From the NCBI RefSeq assembly GCF_018336155.1, contig NZ_JAGYHF010000001.1, positions 496,001 to 560,000 on the forward strand: a DNA stretch of 64,000 nt, written 5' to 3'. Below are positions 26,066 to 35,068 of this stretch, piece by piece. The notes beneath the pieces were generated by a model that did not search any database, was not told the origin of the DNA, and saw nothing but the letters and a program-made list of their open reading frames with translations. This stretch comes from Pseudomonas rustica. GTDB lineage: Bacteria > Pseudomonadota > Gammaproteobacteria > Pseudomonadales > Pseudomonadaceae. The position numbers were made by a program, and so were the translations under genes. Within the stretch, counting starts at the first letter, position 1. The number at the start of each line of letters is the position of its first letter.

Positions 26066-26536
26066 ATGACCCAGGTTACCAACATCCCTTACGAAGCCCT
26101 CGAAGTCGGCCAGACCGCCAGCTACAGCAAGACCGTCGAAGAGCGCGACATTCAACTGTTCGCCGCGATGTCCGGCGACCACAACCCGGTGCACCTGGAC
26201 GCCGAGTTCGCCGCCGCCAGCATGTTCAAGGAGCGCATCGCTCACGGCATGTTCAGTGGCGCGTTGATCAGCGCTGCCGTGGCGTGCGAAATGCCTGGGC
26301 CGGGCACTATTTATATCGGTCAGCAGATGAGCTTTCAGAAGCCGGTGAAGATCGGCGACACGCTGACGGTGCGTCTGGAAATTCTTGAGAAACTGCCGAA
26401 GTTTCGTGTGCGCATTGCCACTCGTGTGTTTAACCAGCGTGATGAGTTGGTGGTGGATGGTGAGGCAGAGATTCTGGCACCGCGTAAACAGCAGACGGTG
26501 ACGTTGCCGACATTGCCGGCCATCAGCATCGGCTGA
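26066..26536 (+). CDS. MaoC-family hotdog dehydratase/hydratase
   Basis: A 156-residue single-hotdog (R)-specific enoyl-CoA hydratase-like protein. The hydratase-2 motif is visible as AAMSGDHNPVHLDAEFAAAS with catalytic Asp and His, followed by the active-site helix RIAHGMFSGALISAAV. It has AGGA 8 bp before the ATG. In P. aeruginosa, paralogous MaoC proteins (PhaJ) pull beta-oxidation intermediates toward polyhydroxyalkanoate; this gene sits at the equivalent fadD-linked position, so a role in fatty-acid metabolism is likely. Confidence 0.9.
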   Translation: MTQVTNIPYEALEVGQTASYSKTVEERDIQLFAAMSGDHNPVHLDAEFAAASMFKERIAHGMFSGALISAAVACEMPGPGTIYIGQQMSFQKPVKIGDTLTVRLEILEKLPKFRVRIATRVFNQRDELVVDGEAEILAPRKQQTVTLPTLPAISIG

Positions 26537-26539
26537 TTT

Positions 26540-26613
26540 AAAAGATCGCAGCCTTCGGCAGCTCCTACATTGGAATGCGTCCCTGTAGGAGCTGCCGCAG
26601 GCTGCGATCTTTT
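26540..26613. repeat. Family A repeat pair, outward arrangement
   Basis: AAAAGATCGCAGCCTTCGGC and its inverted partner (GCCGCAGGC variant) separated by about 16 bp, right after the MaoC gene. Confidence 0.88.
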
Positions 26614-26630
26614 GCTTTTAAAACAAACAT

Positions 26631-26661
26631 AAAAAAACGCCAGACTAGCTGGCGTTTTTTG
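26631..26661. terminator. Bidirectional intrinsic terminator
   Basis: AACGCCAG / CTGGCGTT stem with A7 before and T6 after, between the convergent MaoC and DUF2383 genes. Confidence 0.9.
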
Positions 26662-26675
26662 TTACTGGCGTACGC

Positions 26676-27143
26676 TTACGAGCGTGCGCGAGCCTGGTTA
26701 CGCAGGGCTTTCACCTGGTCGTGGTTGCGTTGTACGCCGTGGTACTGACGTTCAACCAGGTCACGAATACCCACCAGGTTGTGCTTGTTGATTTTTTCCA
26801 GTGCTTCTTTGTAAGCCTTCAGCGCATGGTCTTCACCACGTTCGGCTTCGTTCAGCACAGCCTCTTCGTCTTTGCCGGTGAACATCGCCTTAACGTCGAC
26901 CCAGCGACGGTGCAGATCACCGCTGACGCTGGTGGAAGTTTCCGGATCGCCGCCCAGTTTGCGAACTTCAGCTTGCAGCTCAGCTGCAGCGGTAGCGCAA
27001 TCGGCAGAGCGGGTCACGAACAAGGTTTTCAGTTCTGGGTGCTTGATGTCTTCAGCGCAAGTCTTGAACCCTTCCTGACCGTCCTTGCTGGTTTCAATCA
27101 GGTCATTGAGTACAGAGATGGCTTCTTTATTCATGTCGGTCAT
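26676..27143 (-). CDS. DUF2383 (PA2169-family four-helix-bundle) protein
   Basis: A 155-residue helical protein of the PA2169/DUF2383 family, a ferritin-like four-helix bundle without an obvious complete di-iron site. Motifs: ISVLNDLIETSKDGQEGFKTCAEDI at the N-terminus and VERQYHGVQRNHDQVKALRN at the C-terminus. AAGGAA lies 7 bp before the ATG at 27143. Related genes are stress-induced or found with general stress proteins. Upstream are a good sigma-54 -24/-12 promoter and a perfect IHF consensus, so it is probably RpoN-dependent. Confidence 0.9.
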   Translation of the reverse strand: MTDMNKEAISVLNDLIETSKDGQEGFKTCAEDIKHPELKTLFVTRSADCATAAAELQAEVRKLGGDPETSTSVSGDLHRRWVDVKAMFTGKDEEAVLNEAERGEDHALKAYKEALEKINKHNLVGIRDLVERQYHGVQRNHDQVKALRNQARARS

Positions 27144-27183
27144 TTTTCAATTCCTTGCGATCGGTGGAAGATGCAAGGGATAT

Positions 27184-27199
27184 TGCAGTGTGCGTGCCA
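27184..27199 (-). promoter_or_regulatory. Sigma-54 promoter (-24/-12) of the DUF2383 gene
   Basis: On the minus strand TGGCACGCACACTGCA matches TGGCACG-N4-TTGCW with one mismatch; GG and GC are exactly 10 bp apart. It ends about 40 bp before the start codon. Confidence 0.7.
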
Positions 27200-27227
27200 G
27201 TTTTTACTCAGAAATAAAACACATATA

Positions 27228-27240
27228 AATCAACAACTTA
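27228..27240. promoter_or_regulatory. IHF site upstream of the sigma-54 promoter
   Basis: AATCAACAACTTA is a perfect match to the IHF consensus WATCAANNNNTTR, about 30 bp upstream of the -24 element in an AT-rich stretch. Confidence 0.6.
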
Positions 27241-27348
27241 AAGATAAATGAACTATCTGTATTGCGGTTATTTGCATGATCTGTCATTTGGCCTGCATGC
27301 AGAATGCCTGTATTTTCCAATCTGATTTGAAGCCAGACGATCCTTTTG

Positions 27349-27585
27349 ATGAATCCCGAAAAACTCGAACTGCTGATCACCCGAGAAATGCCCTTCGGCA
27401 AGTACAAGGGCCGGATCATCGCCGACCTGCCAGGCCCTTACTTGAACTGGTTCGCCCGTGAAGGTTTCCCGCACGGCGAACTCGGCGGATTGCTTGCACT
27501 GATGCAGGAGATCGACCATAACGGTTTGTCCGATCTGCTCGAACCGCTGCGTGCCCAACATGGCAAACCCGCCCCGCGCCATTGA
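27349..27585 (+). CDS. DUF3820 family protein
   Basis: A 78-residue protein (MNPEKLELLITREMPFGKYK). The core MPFGKYKGRIIADLPGPYLNWF is the signature of DUF3820 (putative quorum-sensing-regulated virulence factor family), small proteins also seen fused to exonuclease-like domains. It lies directly upstream of a class V aminotransferase gene (28-bp gap) and is probably co-transcribed. Function unknown; nucleic-acid binding is sometimes suggested because of fusions. Confidence 0.87.
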   Translation: MNPEKLELLITREMPFGKYKGRIIADLPGPYLNWFAREGFPHGELGGLLALMQEIDHNGLSDLLEPLRAQHGKPAPRH

Positions 27586-27613
27586 AGCGCCCTCCTCTAT
27601 AGAGCCAGCCGCC

Positions 27614-28795
27614 ATGCCCGATAACACCCTGCGCGCCCGTGATGAAGCTTTCTGGCAAATGTTTGTCGGCCGCTATGACGTCCAACCCGGCCCGATCAAT
27701 CTGGAGAACGGTTACTTCGGACGCATGTCGCGCACGGTGATCGAGGAGTACCAGCGCAACATCGAGCTGATCAACACCAGCAATTCGGTGTATGTGCGCC
27801 AGCGCTACGAGCAATTCGACAACCTCGACATCCGCGCACAATTGGCCGAGCTGATCGGCGTGCGCGCGCAGAGCGTGGCTTTTACCCGCAATGCCACTGA
27901 AGGCCTGCAATCGCTGATCCGCAACTACAACCGCCTGCAACCCGGCGATCAGGTGCTGATCTGCGACCTCGAATACGATACGGTCAAAGGCGCCATGCGC
28001 TGGCTAGGCAAGCATCGCGGGGTCGAAGTCATCGAGATTGACCACGCGCATCCGGCGACTTTCGAGAGCCTGCTGGCCACCTACCGCGAAACCTTTATTC
28101 GTCACCCGAAACTGAAACTGATGGCGCTGACGCACGTCACCCATCGCAGCGGTCTGGTGATGCCGGTGCAGGCCATCGCCGCGCTGGCCAAAGAGCATGG
28201 GATCGACATCATCCTTGATGGCGCCCACGCCCTCGGCCAGATCGAGTTCGACTTCGAAGCCCTCGGCATCGCCTTCGCCGCGTACAACCTGCACAAATGG
28301 ATCGGCGCACCGCTGACTCTCGGTTTCCTTTATATCGCTCCACAGCGGCTGGCCGATATCGACCCGGACATGGGCGAGATGCACTACCCGGTCAACGATA
28401 TCCGCTCGCGCACCTCGTACAGCACACCGAACATTCCGGCGCTGATGACCTTGCCGCTGGTGTTCGAAGAGCATCGCTCGCTCGGCGGCGCAGCGGCCAA
28501 AGGGGCGCGAATCAATTACCTGCGCAACCTGTGGGTCAGCGCCGTGCGCCAGTTGCCGGGCATCGAAGTGATGACGCCAGACGACCCACGCTTGTATTGC
28601 GGGATCACGGCGCTGCGTTTCACTCGCCATGACAATCAGCAGGCGATGGCCGAGCGTCTGCTCAACGAATACAACCTGTTCACCGTGGTGCGCACTGGCG
28701 CCGCGTGCGGGCCGTGCATTCGCATCACGCCGGGGCTGACCACCACCGCCGCCGAGATGCAATTGCTCACCCGCGCGCTGAACGAGCTGCGCTGA
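27614..28795 (+). CDS. Class V aminotransferase (isopenicillin-N-epimerase-like)
   Basis: A 393-residue PLP-dependent fold-type I enzyme of the class V group that includes isopenicillin N epimerase-like and cysteine desulfurase-like proteins. Visible: AFTRNATEGLQSLIRNYN, DLEYDTVKGAMRW, the PLP aspartate in DIILDGAHALGQIEFDFEAL, and the Schiff-base lysine in AAYNLHKWIGAPLTLGFLYI. The start at 27614 follows AGCCAGCCGCC, a weak site. It probably acts on a small amino-acid derivative; context (DUF3820 upstream, convergent dioxygenase downstream) does not identify it. Confidence 0.9.
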   Translation: MPDNTLRARDEAFWQMFVGRYDVQPGPINLENGYFGRMSRTVIEEYQRNIELINTSNSVYVRQRYEQFDNLDIRAQLAELIGVRAQSVAFTRNATEGLQSLIRNYNRLQPGDQVLICDLEYDTVKGAMRWLGKHRGVEVIEIDHAHPATFESLLATYRETFIRHPKLKLMALTHVTHRSGLVMPVQAIAALAKEHGIDIILDGAHALGQIEFDFEALGIAFAAYNLHKWIGAPLTLGFLYIAPQRLADIDPDMGEMHYPVNDIRSRTSYSTPNIPALMTLPLVFEEHRSLGGAAAKGARINYLRNLWVSAVRQLPGIEVMTPDDPRLYCGITALRFTRHDNQQAMAERLLNEYNLFTVVRTGAACGPCIRITPGLTTTAAEMQLLTRALNELR

Positions 28796-28800
28796 ATCGC

Positions 28801-29526
28801 TCAGACGGTGTATTTGTCGAAGTCCTCGGGTTTGATCTGCGACGACACCGCAAAGGTGTCGATGCCGATGGTCAGGTGGCCGAAGAAACCGTCCTCGTGG
28901 GAGTCGCGGCCGATCGGCCAAACGGTCAGGGTCGAAGCCTCGCCGCCCATGTCGGCAAAGAAACTGTCCTGAGTATTGTTCAAAGCTGTTGAGGCGCGGC
29001 CGCGATAGGCTTTGGCGTTGAGCACCGAGCGCGACACTACTTCGGGGAAATACAACTGACCGACCCACGCCACGTTGCGCTCTTCGAGGTACTCGGTACC
29101 TGTGACCATGCGCACCGCCACATGGATGTGCAACGCACGACCGGCGTAGAACCCCGGATAGATCGTGGTGAAGCGCGCCCTGCCCTTGTGATCACAGAAC
29201 TGACTGCCGCGCAGGTAGGTGTCATCGTCGGTGCGCGGGATCGAACCGATGGCTTCGGCGTCGACTTCGAGATCCGGGTTGATCCGGCTCCAGCCCGAAT
29301 ACGCACCGCGAGCGTTGCAATGCCAGATGTCCACCAGCGCGCCGCTCACCGGTTCACCGGTCATCGCATCAACGATGGTCAGGCGTAGCAGCAGCGGCAA
29401 GCCTTCCGCACCTTCGCTGATGTTGCGGCGCAGCAATTGCGGGTTGCGAAAATACGGCCCGGCGATTTGCTCGGGGGCCAGTTGATACACCGGGTTCGGT
29501 GAGGGTGTTGCAGCGTCTCGATCCAT
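28801..29526 (-). CDS. Intradiol ring-cleavage dioxygenase-like protein
   Basis: A 241-residue protein of the protocatechuate 3,4-dioxygenase superfamily, non-heme Fe(III) enzymes. Candidate iron ligands: Tyr in GAYSGWSRIN (about 94), Tyr in FTTIYPGFYAGRALHIHVAV (about 145) and the two His of HIHV. The typical N-terminal catechol-dioxygenase segment EQIAGPYFRNPQLLRRNISE is present. AGAGAGAA precedes the ATG at 29526. Such stand-alone intradiol-like proteins, sometimes with twin-arginine signals, often have unknown substrates; no signal peptide is seen here. Confidence 0.88.
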   Translation of the reverse strand: MDRDAATPSPNPVYQLAPEQIAGPYFRNPQLLRRNISEGAEGLPLLLRLTIVDAMTGEPVSGALVDIWHCNARGAYSGWSRINPDLEVDAEAIGSIPRTDDDTYLRGSQFCDHKGRARFTTIYPGFYAGRALHIHVAVRMVTGTEYLEERNVAWVGQLYFPEVVSRSVLNAKAYRGRASTALNNTQDSFFADMGGEASTLTVWPIGRDSHEDGFFGHLTIGIDTFAVSSQIKPEDFDKYTV

Positions 29527-29612
29527 GATGCGTTCTCTCTTCCATAAGAGAACGCAGATTAGCGCCACGCAATCGCCTGTGTGCGGTAACTATGTATCGC
29601 GTCGTAACTCCA

Positions 29613-29743
29613 GGCTGCGATCTTTTGGCCTAGCCATTTGAAAGCAAGATCAAAAGATCGCGGCCTCGTTGCACTCGACAGCTCCTACATCGCATCCCGT
29701 ATCAACGCCCTGTAGGAGCTGCCGAAGGCCGCGATCTTTTGAT
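29613..29743. repeat. Compound family A repeat (three arms)
   Basis: GGCTGCGATCTTTTGG, then an AAGATCAAAAGATCGC arm whose middle is altered (GGCCTCGTTGCACTCGACAGC), then a complete TGTAGGAGCTGCCGAAGGCC arm. Looks like one pair plus a solo element, partly decayed. Confidence 0.75.
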
Positions 29744-29761
29744 GTTGGCTTTTCTGGGGGC

Positions 29762-29797
29762 AAAAAAAAACGGTGCGCCGACCGAGCGCACCGTAAA
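29762..29797 (-). terminator. Intrinsic terminator of the zwf-pgl-eda operon
   Basis: CGGTGCGC / GCGCACCG stem followed on the minus strand by a T9 tract. Confidence 0.88.
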
Positions 29798-29831
29798 GCC
29801 GTAGAACACACAACGAAGTGTTTGGTAACAA

Positions 29832-30497
29832 TCAGTCCAGCAGCGCCAAAGCCTCAGCGGTGCATTCCTGAATGCGGGCCCAGTCGCCGTTCTTGATCCA
29901 CTCCGGATCAAGCATCCAGCTACCGCCCACGCACATGACGTTTTTCAGCGCCATGTAGCTTTTGATGTTGGCCGGGCCGACGCCGCCAGTCGGGCAGAAT
30001 TTCACTTCGCCGAACGGGCCGCCGAGGGCTTTGATTGCCGCGACGCCACCGCTGACTTCCGCCGGGAACAGCTTGAAGCGGCGATAACCCAGACCGTAGC
30101 CTTCCATGATGCCGGAGGCGTTGCTGATGCCCGGCAACAGCGGAATCGGGCTGTCGACGCTGGCTTCCAGCAGGTCACGGGTAATGCCTGGGGTGACGAT
30201 GAATTGCGAGCCGGCAGCTTCGGCCGCCGCGAGCATGTTGCGATCGAGCACGGTGCCGGCACCGGTCATCAGTTCCGGACGCTGGTCGCGCAGGATCTGA
30301 ATGGCCTTGAGGCCGAACTGCGAACGCAGGGTCACTTCCAGCGCGGTCAGACCACCGGCGGCAAGGGCGTCGGCCAGTGGCAGCACGTCCTGTTCGCGGG
30401 CGATGGTGATCACCGGCAGGATCCGCGCCTTGGCGCAGAGGCTGTCGATCAGGGCAACTTTGTCCGCCATGGAAACGGTCGGGGATGGGGTTGTCAT
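29832..30497 (-). CDS. eda: KDPG aldolase
   Basis: A 221-residue 2-keto-3-deoxy-6-phosphogluconate aldolase, final enzyme of the Entner-Doudoroff pathway, giving pyruvate and glyceraldehyde-3-phosphate. Schiff-base Lys in RRFKLFPAEVSGG, general-base Glu in LEVTLRSQFGLKAI, and GAGTVLDRNM are visible. The start chosen (MTTPSPTVSM at 30497) has AAGGAAC upstream; MPMSQG at 30524 is an alternative. Third gene of zwf-pgl-eda with 17 bp between pgl stop and this start. Confidence 0.96.
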   Translation of the reverse strand: MTTPSPTVSMADKVALIDSLCAKARILPVITIAREQDVLPLADALAAGGLTALEVTLRSQFGLKAIQILRDQRPELMTGAGTVLDRNMLAAAEAAGSQFIVTPGITRDLLEASVDSPIPLLPGISNASGIMEGYGLGYRRFKLFPAEVSGGVAAIKALGGPFGEVKFCPTGGVGPANIKSYMALKNVMCVGGSWMLDPEWIKNGDWARIQECTAEALALLD

Positions 30498-30514
30498 AGC
30501 GGCTGTTCCTTGGC

Positions 30515-31228
30515 TCATGGGCACCAGTAAATCTCTAACGTAGGTTGCAGAAACGCGCGCACCGGCATGGCGGCGACGTCATCGGATGCCAGCGCGGCAT
30601 TCAGGGTGGTCAGTTTCGACTGACCGGAAATCGACAGAATCTTGTGTTTCGCCGACGCCAGCAGCGCACGGCTCATGGTCAGGCGCTGACGCGGCACGCT
30701 CGGCGCCAGCATCGGCCAGCAACGGCGAGTGCCATCGGCTTGCAGCGCTTCGGCCAGGTTCGGACTGTTAGGGAACAGCGACGCGGTGTGACCGTCATCG
30801 CCCATGCCCAACACCAGCACGTCAATCGGCGGCAGCTCAGCGAGCAAGCGATCAGCCTGTTCAGCAGCCTGCTCGACGTTCGCCGCAGCGCTATAAAGGC
30901 TGAGGAACTGCGCTTTCGCCGCTGGGCCTTTGAGCAGGTACTGCTTGAGCAGACCGGCATTGCTGTCGGCATGTTCAACCGGTACCCAGCGCTCGTCGGC
31001 GAGGGTCACGACGACCTTCGACCAGTCCAGCTCCTGCTTGGCCAAGTGCTGGAAAAACGCCACCGGGCTGCGACCGCCCGACACCACCAGCACCGCGTTG
31101 CCGCGTGCCGCAATGGCCTCGCTCAATTGCTTGGCGACATTCAGCGCCAGACCTTCGGCCAACAGCACCGGGCTCTTGAATTCGTGAGCGTTTACGCCCG
31201 CAGGCAGTTGCACATTAGATATCGCCAT
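30515..31228 (-). CDS. pgl: 6-phosphogluconolactonase
   Basis: A 237-residue cytoplasmic lactonase (DevB/Pgl type) of the oxidative hexose phosphate pathway. Motifs: [39 protein letters not shown] and [18 protein letters not shown], all at normal positions. It overlaps the zwf stop by 14 bp, indicating coupled translation within zwf-pgl-eda. Confidence 0.96.
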   Translation of the reverse strand: MAISNVQLPAGVNAHEFKSPVLLAEGLALNVAKQLSEAIAARGNAVLVVSGGRSPVAFFQHLAKQELDWSKVVVTLADERWVPVEHADSNAGLLKQYLLKGPAAKAQFLSLYSAAANVEQAAEQADRLLAELPPIDVLVLGMGDDGHTASLFPNSPNLAEALQADGTRRCWPMLAPSVPRQRLTMSRALLASAKHKILSISGQSKLTTLNAALASDDVAAMPVRAFLQPTLEIYWCP

Positions 31229-32681
31229 ACCACGACCTCCCGTCCCGCGTGATCAATGCAATCGAGCTCATCGGCCCCCACGACCCGGCCGCGTACGGCT
31301 TGGGCGCGTCACCGGATTTTTTCCACCCGGCGATCAACTGGTCACACCATTTCCACGCGGCTTCGATTTCATCTTTACGGACAAACAGGTTCTGATTGCC
31401 GTTCATCACTTCCAGCAACAACCGCTCATAGGCATCGGGGATCCGCGCGCTACGCCAGGTGTCGGAGAAATTCAATTGCAGCGGCCCGCTGCGCAGTTGC
31501 ATGCCTTTGTCCAGGCCCTGCTCTTTGGTCATCACGCGCAAGGAAATGCCTTCGTCCGGTTGCAGGCGGATGATCAGTTTGTTGCTGATCTGCAAGCGCT
31601 GCTCGGGGGCGAAAATGTAGTGCGACGGTTCCTTGAAGTGGATGACGATCTGCGACAACTTCTGCGGCATACGCTTGCCGGTGCGCAGGTAGAACGGCAC
31701 GCCGGCCCAGCGCCAGTTGCGGATGTCGGCACGCAAAGCGACGAAGGTTTCGGTGTCGCTCTGGGTGTTGGAATTTGGTTCTTCGAGGTAACCCGGGACG
31801 GATTTGCCTTCGCTGTGGCCGGCGATGTACTGGCCGCGCACCACTTGCGTGGTCAGGCCTTCCGGACTGATCGGCGCCAGCGCCTTGAGCACTTTTACTT
31901 TTTCGTCACGGATGCTGTCGGCAGACAGGTCAGCCGGTGGATCCATGGCGATCAGGCAGAGCAGCTGCAACAGGTGATTCTGGATCATGTCGCGCAGCTG
32001 GCCGGCCTTGTCGAAGTAGCCCCAACGGCCTTCGATGCCAACCTTCTCGGCCACGGTGATTTCCACGTGGGAGATGTAGTTCTGGTTCCACTGGGTTTCG
32101 AACAGGCTGTTGGCGAAACGCAGGGCGATCAGGTTCTGAACGGTTTCTTTGCCCAGATAGTGGTCGATGCGGTAGGTGCGGTTCTCCGGGAAGAACTGCG
32201 CCACGGCATCGTTAACCTTGCGCGACGATTCGAGGTCGGAGCCGATTGGTTTTTCCAGCACCACGCGGGTGTTTTCCGCCAGACCGACATTCGCCAGGTT
32301 CTCGCAGATCGCGCCGTACACCGCTGCCGGTGTGGCGAAGTAGGCAATCATGCGTTGTGTGCTGCCAGCCTGTTCGGCCAGCGCGACATAGTCTTCAGCC
32401 TTGAGGAAGTCGACGTGCAGGTAGCTCAGGCGCGCAAGAAAGCGCTCGGCCACGGCTTCGTCCAGCTCTTTGCCGACATAGCGGCGCAGTTCGGCGGCGA
32501 TGAACGCCAGATGCTGCTGCTCGGTGCCGTCTTCACGGGCCAACGCGATGATGCGCGTGTCCTCGTGCAACAGATCGGCGCCATCGAGGTGATACAGGGC
32601 AGGAAACAGCTTGCGCAGGGCCAGATCGCCGAGAGCGCCGAACAAGGCAAAGGTGCACGGTTCAACCGTAATCGAAGGCAT
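31215..32681 (-). CDS. zwf: Glucose-6-phosphate dehydrogenase
   Basis: A 488-residue NAD(P)+-dependent glucose-6-phosphate dehydrogenase. Nucleotide-binding loop [16 protein letters not shown] near residue 13 and active-site [13 protein letters not shown] near residue 170 (His as base) are visible. First gene of zwf-pgl-eda, divergent from hexR, with a HexR-type site 67 bp upstream. The mRNA shows AAGAACAA just before the ATG, a Crc/Hfq-type motif, and has no strong Shine-Dalgarno sequence. Confidence 0.96.
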   Translation of the reverse strand: MPSITVEPCTFALFGALGDLALRKLFPALYHLDGADLLHEDTRIIALAREDGTEQQHLAFIAAELRRYVGKELDEAVAERFLARLSYLHVDFLKAEDYVALAEQAGSTQRMIAYFATPAAVYGAICENLANVGLAENTRVVLEKPIGSDLESSRKVNDAVAQFFPENRTYRIDHYLGKETVQNLIALRFANSLFETQWNQNYISHVEITVAEKVGIEGRWGYFDKAGQLRDMIQNHLLQLLCLIAMDPPADLSADSIRDEKVKVLKALAPISPEGLTTQVVRGQYIAGHSEGKSVPGYLEEPNSNTQSDTETFVALRADIRNWRWAGVPFYLRTGKRMPQKLSQIVIHFKEPSHYIFAPEQRLQISNKLIIRLQPDEGISLRVMTKEQGLDKGMQLRSGPLQLNFSDTWRSARIPDAYERLLLEVMNGNQNLFVRKDEIEAAWKWCDQLIAGWKKSGDAPKPYAAGSWGPMSSIALITRDGRSWYGDI

Positions 32682-32686
32682 GATGT

Positions 32687-32694
32687 TTGTTCTT
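32687..32694 (-). promoter_or_regulatory. Crc/Hfq-type motif at zwf
   Basis: mRNA AAGAACAA (AAnAAnAA) six nucleotides before the zwf start codon. Confidence 0.45.
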
Positions 32695-32747
32695 TTATCA
32701 AGTTAAGCTACAAATACCTTTTTTCAAGGCATCACTCAAGGGAAAAT

Positions 32748-32763
32748 GTAGTAATAACCACAA
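32748..32763. promoter_or_regulatory. Candidate HexR operator at zwf/hexR
   Basis: TGTAGTAATAACCACA: imperfect dyad (6 of 8 pairs). Aligns without gaps with two sites in the edd/gap region as TGTA-N5-AAC-N-A-N-A. Confidence 0.5.
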
Positions 32764-32898
32764 CATTTTCGCAAAATACAGATTCCGAGTGGTGGTCGGT
32801 CGGAGCCATCAGTAGGATAGGCCACCGTGACGGGCCACATCAAAGGCCCAATTTGCATAGATCAGCGCACCTTTGCGCTGGTGAATTAGGAATTCCAT

Positions 32899-33768
32899 AT
32901 GGACCGCGTGCGAAATTTACTGGAACAGATCCAGAGTCGCCTTGAAGACCTGAACAAGGCCGAACGCAAAGTCGCCGAGGTGATCCTGCTCAACCCGCAG
33001 CAGGCCACCCGCTTCAGCATCGCCGCCCTCGCCCAGGCCGCGTCGGTGAGCGAACCGACGGTCAACCGTTTCTGCCGTTCGTTCGGCGTCAGCGGCTACC
33101 CGGAACTCAAGCTGCAATTGGCGCAGAGCCTGGCCAGTGGCGCGGCGTACGTCAGCCGCGCGGTCGAGGCGGATGACAATCCCGAGGCCTACACGCAAAA
33201 GATTTTCGGCAGCGCCATCGCTTCGCTGGACAGCGCTTGTCAGGCGCTGGATCCGAACCTGATCAGCCGCGCCGTTGACCTGTTGATTCAGGCACGGCAG
33301 ATCCACTTCTTTGGTCTCGGCGCCTCAGCACCGGTGGCGCTGGATGCGCAGCACAAGTTTTTCCGTTTCAACCTGGCGGTTACCGCGCACGCCGATGTGT
33401 TGATGCAGCGGATGATTGCTTCGGTGGCGCACACCGGTGAGCTGTTCGTGATCATTTCCTACACCGGGCGCACCCGTGAACTGGTGGAAGTGGCGCGCAT
33501 TGCTCGCGAGAACGGGGCTTCGGTGTTGGGTTTGACGGCGGAGAATTCGCCGCTGGCCAAGGCGAGTACCTTGAGCCTGAACATTCCGCTGCCGGAAGAC
33601 ACCGACATCTATATGCCGATGACTTCGCGGATCATTCAATTGACCGTGCTGGATGTGTTGGCGACCGGGATGACCTTGCGGCGCGGGGTGGATTTCCAGC
33701 CGCATCTGCGCAAGATCAAAGAGAGCTTGAATGCCAGCCGGTATCCGGTTGGGGATGAGTTCAATTAG
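32899..33768 (+). CDS. hexR: RpiR-family repressor HexR
   Basis: A 289-residue RpiR-type regulator: N-terminal helix-turn-helix (residues 35-58, [24 protein letters not shown]) and C-terminal SIS sugar-phosphate-binding domain (125-255, with [18 protein letters not shown] and [12 protein letters not shown]). HexR senses 2-keto-3-deoxy-6-phosphogluconate and represses zwf-pgl-eda, edd-glk and gap-1 in Pseudomonas. AGGAATTCCAT precedes the ATG. Divergent from zwf, with the shared operator candidate between them. Confidence 0.95.
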   Translation: MDRVRNLLEQIQSRLEDLNKAERKVAEVILLNPQQATRFSIAALAQAASVSEPTVNRFCRSFGVSGYPELKLQLAQSLASGAAYVSRAVEADDNPEAYTQKIFGSAIASLDSACQALDPNLISRAVDLLIQARQIHFFGLGASAPVALDAQHKFFRFNLAVTAHADVLMQRMIASVAHTGELFVIISYTGRTRELVEVARIARENGASVLGLTAENSPLAKASTLSLNIPLPEDTDIYMPMTSRIIQLTVLDVLATGMTLRRGVDFQPHLRKIKESLNASRYPVGDEFN

Positions 33769-33780
33769 GACGCTTCGCGT

Positions 33781-33811
33781 AAAAGATCGCAGCCTTCGGC
33801 AGCTCCTACAG
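33781..33811. repeat. Solo family A arm
   Basis: AAAAGATCGCAGCCTTCGGC followed by AGCTCCTACAGAG; no partner arm. Immediately followed by a family C pair. Confidence 0.8.
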
Positions 33812-33815
33812 AGGT

Positions 33816-33919
33816 TGATCGTTCCCACGCTCTGCGTGGGAATGCAGCCCGTGACGCTCCGCGTCACTGGACGCGGAGCGTCCCTTGAGGAATTACCACG
33901 CAGAGCGTGGGAACGATCA
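33816..33919. repeat. Paired inverted repeat (family C)
   Basis: Outer arms TGATCGTTCCCACGCTCTGC and complement, inner GACGCTCCGCGTC hairpin; between convergent hexR and the mutarotase gene. Confidence 0.9.
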
Positions 33920-33928
33920 TCACGATCA

Positions 33929-34783
33929 TCAAGCCGCCGCCCACGCCTGCAAACTCAAATGCGCCTTCTCCCCCGGCGCCAGGTGCAGGCTGTCCGTCCC
34001 GCCCGCCGCCGCTTCAACACAGACAAACTCCGAAATCTCATCCCACGTCACGCCCAACAACGGCCGCGCCCCGGGATGCCAGACCACCGTGTCGGCACTG
34101 TCGCCGGTATCAATGCACAACTCGCGCTGCCAGGCGTGATCTTTCAGCTGCAATTCGCCGTCATGCTGGAACACGCGCTGACAACCGCCATCCACGCGCA
34201 ACTCGCCTTCCTGCTGGCAAGACTGACGGCTTAGCTGATCGTAACCCTGCGCGCCTTCGAGTCCAGACAGCGCTATCTCACCGACATCGCCAATACGCCA
34301 GTAAGCGTGCAAAGCCTGGCTCAACTGGCACGGCATATCATCCTGATGCTCGGTGCTCAGGCGCAGATCCATGCGTTCGCCAAGGTGCGCGTGCAGGTCA
34401 ACCTGCCAGTCGCACAGTTGCAATTGCCAGTGCAGACGCACGCCGTCGTCGGCGGTGCTGCTGTCGATCAATTTCCAGTCGAGCAAACGCGCCCAGCCAT
34501 GGGACGGCCATGCGTTCTCACTCGGATGACGGCCATACCACGGCCAGCAAACCGGCACACCGCCACGGATCGCCCCGACATGCGGCCACTTTGCCGCACA
34601 CCACAACCACGGTTTCTGCCCGCGCGGCTGAAAGTGCAGCAACTGCGCGCCCTGACGACTGAACACCGCCTGACACAGCGGGTGATCGATCACCAACACG
34701 TCGCGCATCTGATAGCGCTCCCAGGCGAATATCGGCTGTTCGCGCAGGGATTTGAAGAAGCGTTGTAGCGGATGCTCATGCAT
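33929..34783 (-). CDS. D-hexose-6-phosphate mutarotase (aldose-1-epimerase family)
   Basis: A 284-residue galactose-mutarotase-fold protein of the YeaD type, which interconverts alpha and beta hexose-6-phosphates. Visible: AIRGGVPVCWPWYGRHP, PSHGWARLLDWKL (first catalytic His), ALHAYWRIGDVGEIALSGLEG (second His) and the C-terminal VCVEAAAG with the catalytic Glu. It lies between hexR and oprB, as in other pseudomonads, supporting a role feeding Zwf with the right anomer. Confidence 0.9.
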   Translation of the reverse strand: MHEHPLQRFFKSLREQPIFAWERYQMRDVLVIDHPLCQAVFSRQGAQLLHFQPRGQKPWLWCAAKWPHVGAIRGGVPVCWPWYGRHPSENAWPSHGWARLLDWKLIDSSTADDGVRLHWQLQLCDWQVDLHAHLGERMDLRLSTEHQDDMPCQLSQALHAYWRIGDVGEIALSGLEGAQGYDQLSRQSCQQEGELRVDGGCQRVFQHDGELQLKDHAWQRELCIDTGDSADTVVWHPGARPLLGVTWDEISEFVCVEAAAGGTDSLHLAPGEKAHLSLQAWAAA

Positions 34784-34832
34784 GGGCCACGGTCCTGAAA
34801 ATCATGGGGGTATTCAAATTCCACATTGCTGT

Positions 34833-34966
34833 TGTGGCGAGGGAGCTTGCTCCCGCTGGGCTGCGAAGCGGCCCCTGAATCATTCACTGCGGTGTGTCAG
34901 TCAAATCTCATCAGCAGCGTTTACGACTGCTGCGCAGCCGAGCGGGAGCAAGCTCCCTCGCCACAG
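34833..34966. repeat. Paired inverted repeat (family E, TGTGGCGAGGGAGCTTGCTCC)
   Basis: 134-bp pair with arms TGTGGCGAGGGAGCTTGCTC and GCTGGGCTGCGAAGC, in the gap between oprB and the mutarotase gene. Confidence 0.9.
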
Positions 34967-35000
34967 AGGCATTACCTATGATTGCATCGACCTATGTCAC

Positions 35001-35030
35001 AAAAAAAAGCGGACAGTCTTGGCTGTCCGC
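35001..35030 (-). terminator. Intrinsic terminator after oprB
   Basis: GCGGACAG / CTGTCCGC stem with A8 on the left, giving a T8 tract on the minus strand 40 bp after the oprB stop. Confidence 0.9.
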
Positions 35031-35068
35031 AAATATGCGCACATAGAGAGGAGCTTATCGCAGACGCG

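Larger units (their letters stand above)
29527..29831. other. 305-bp intergenic region with several repeats
   Basis: Between the dioxygenase start and eda end. It carries three family A arms (29613-29743), one disrupted by an insertion of about 10 bp in the GCCGAAGGC block, and the eda terminator. No coding sequence seen. Confidence 0.7.
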
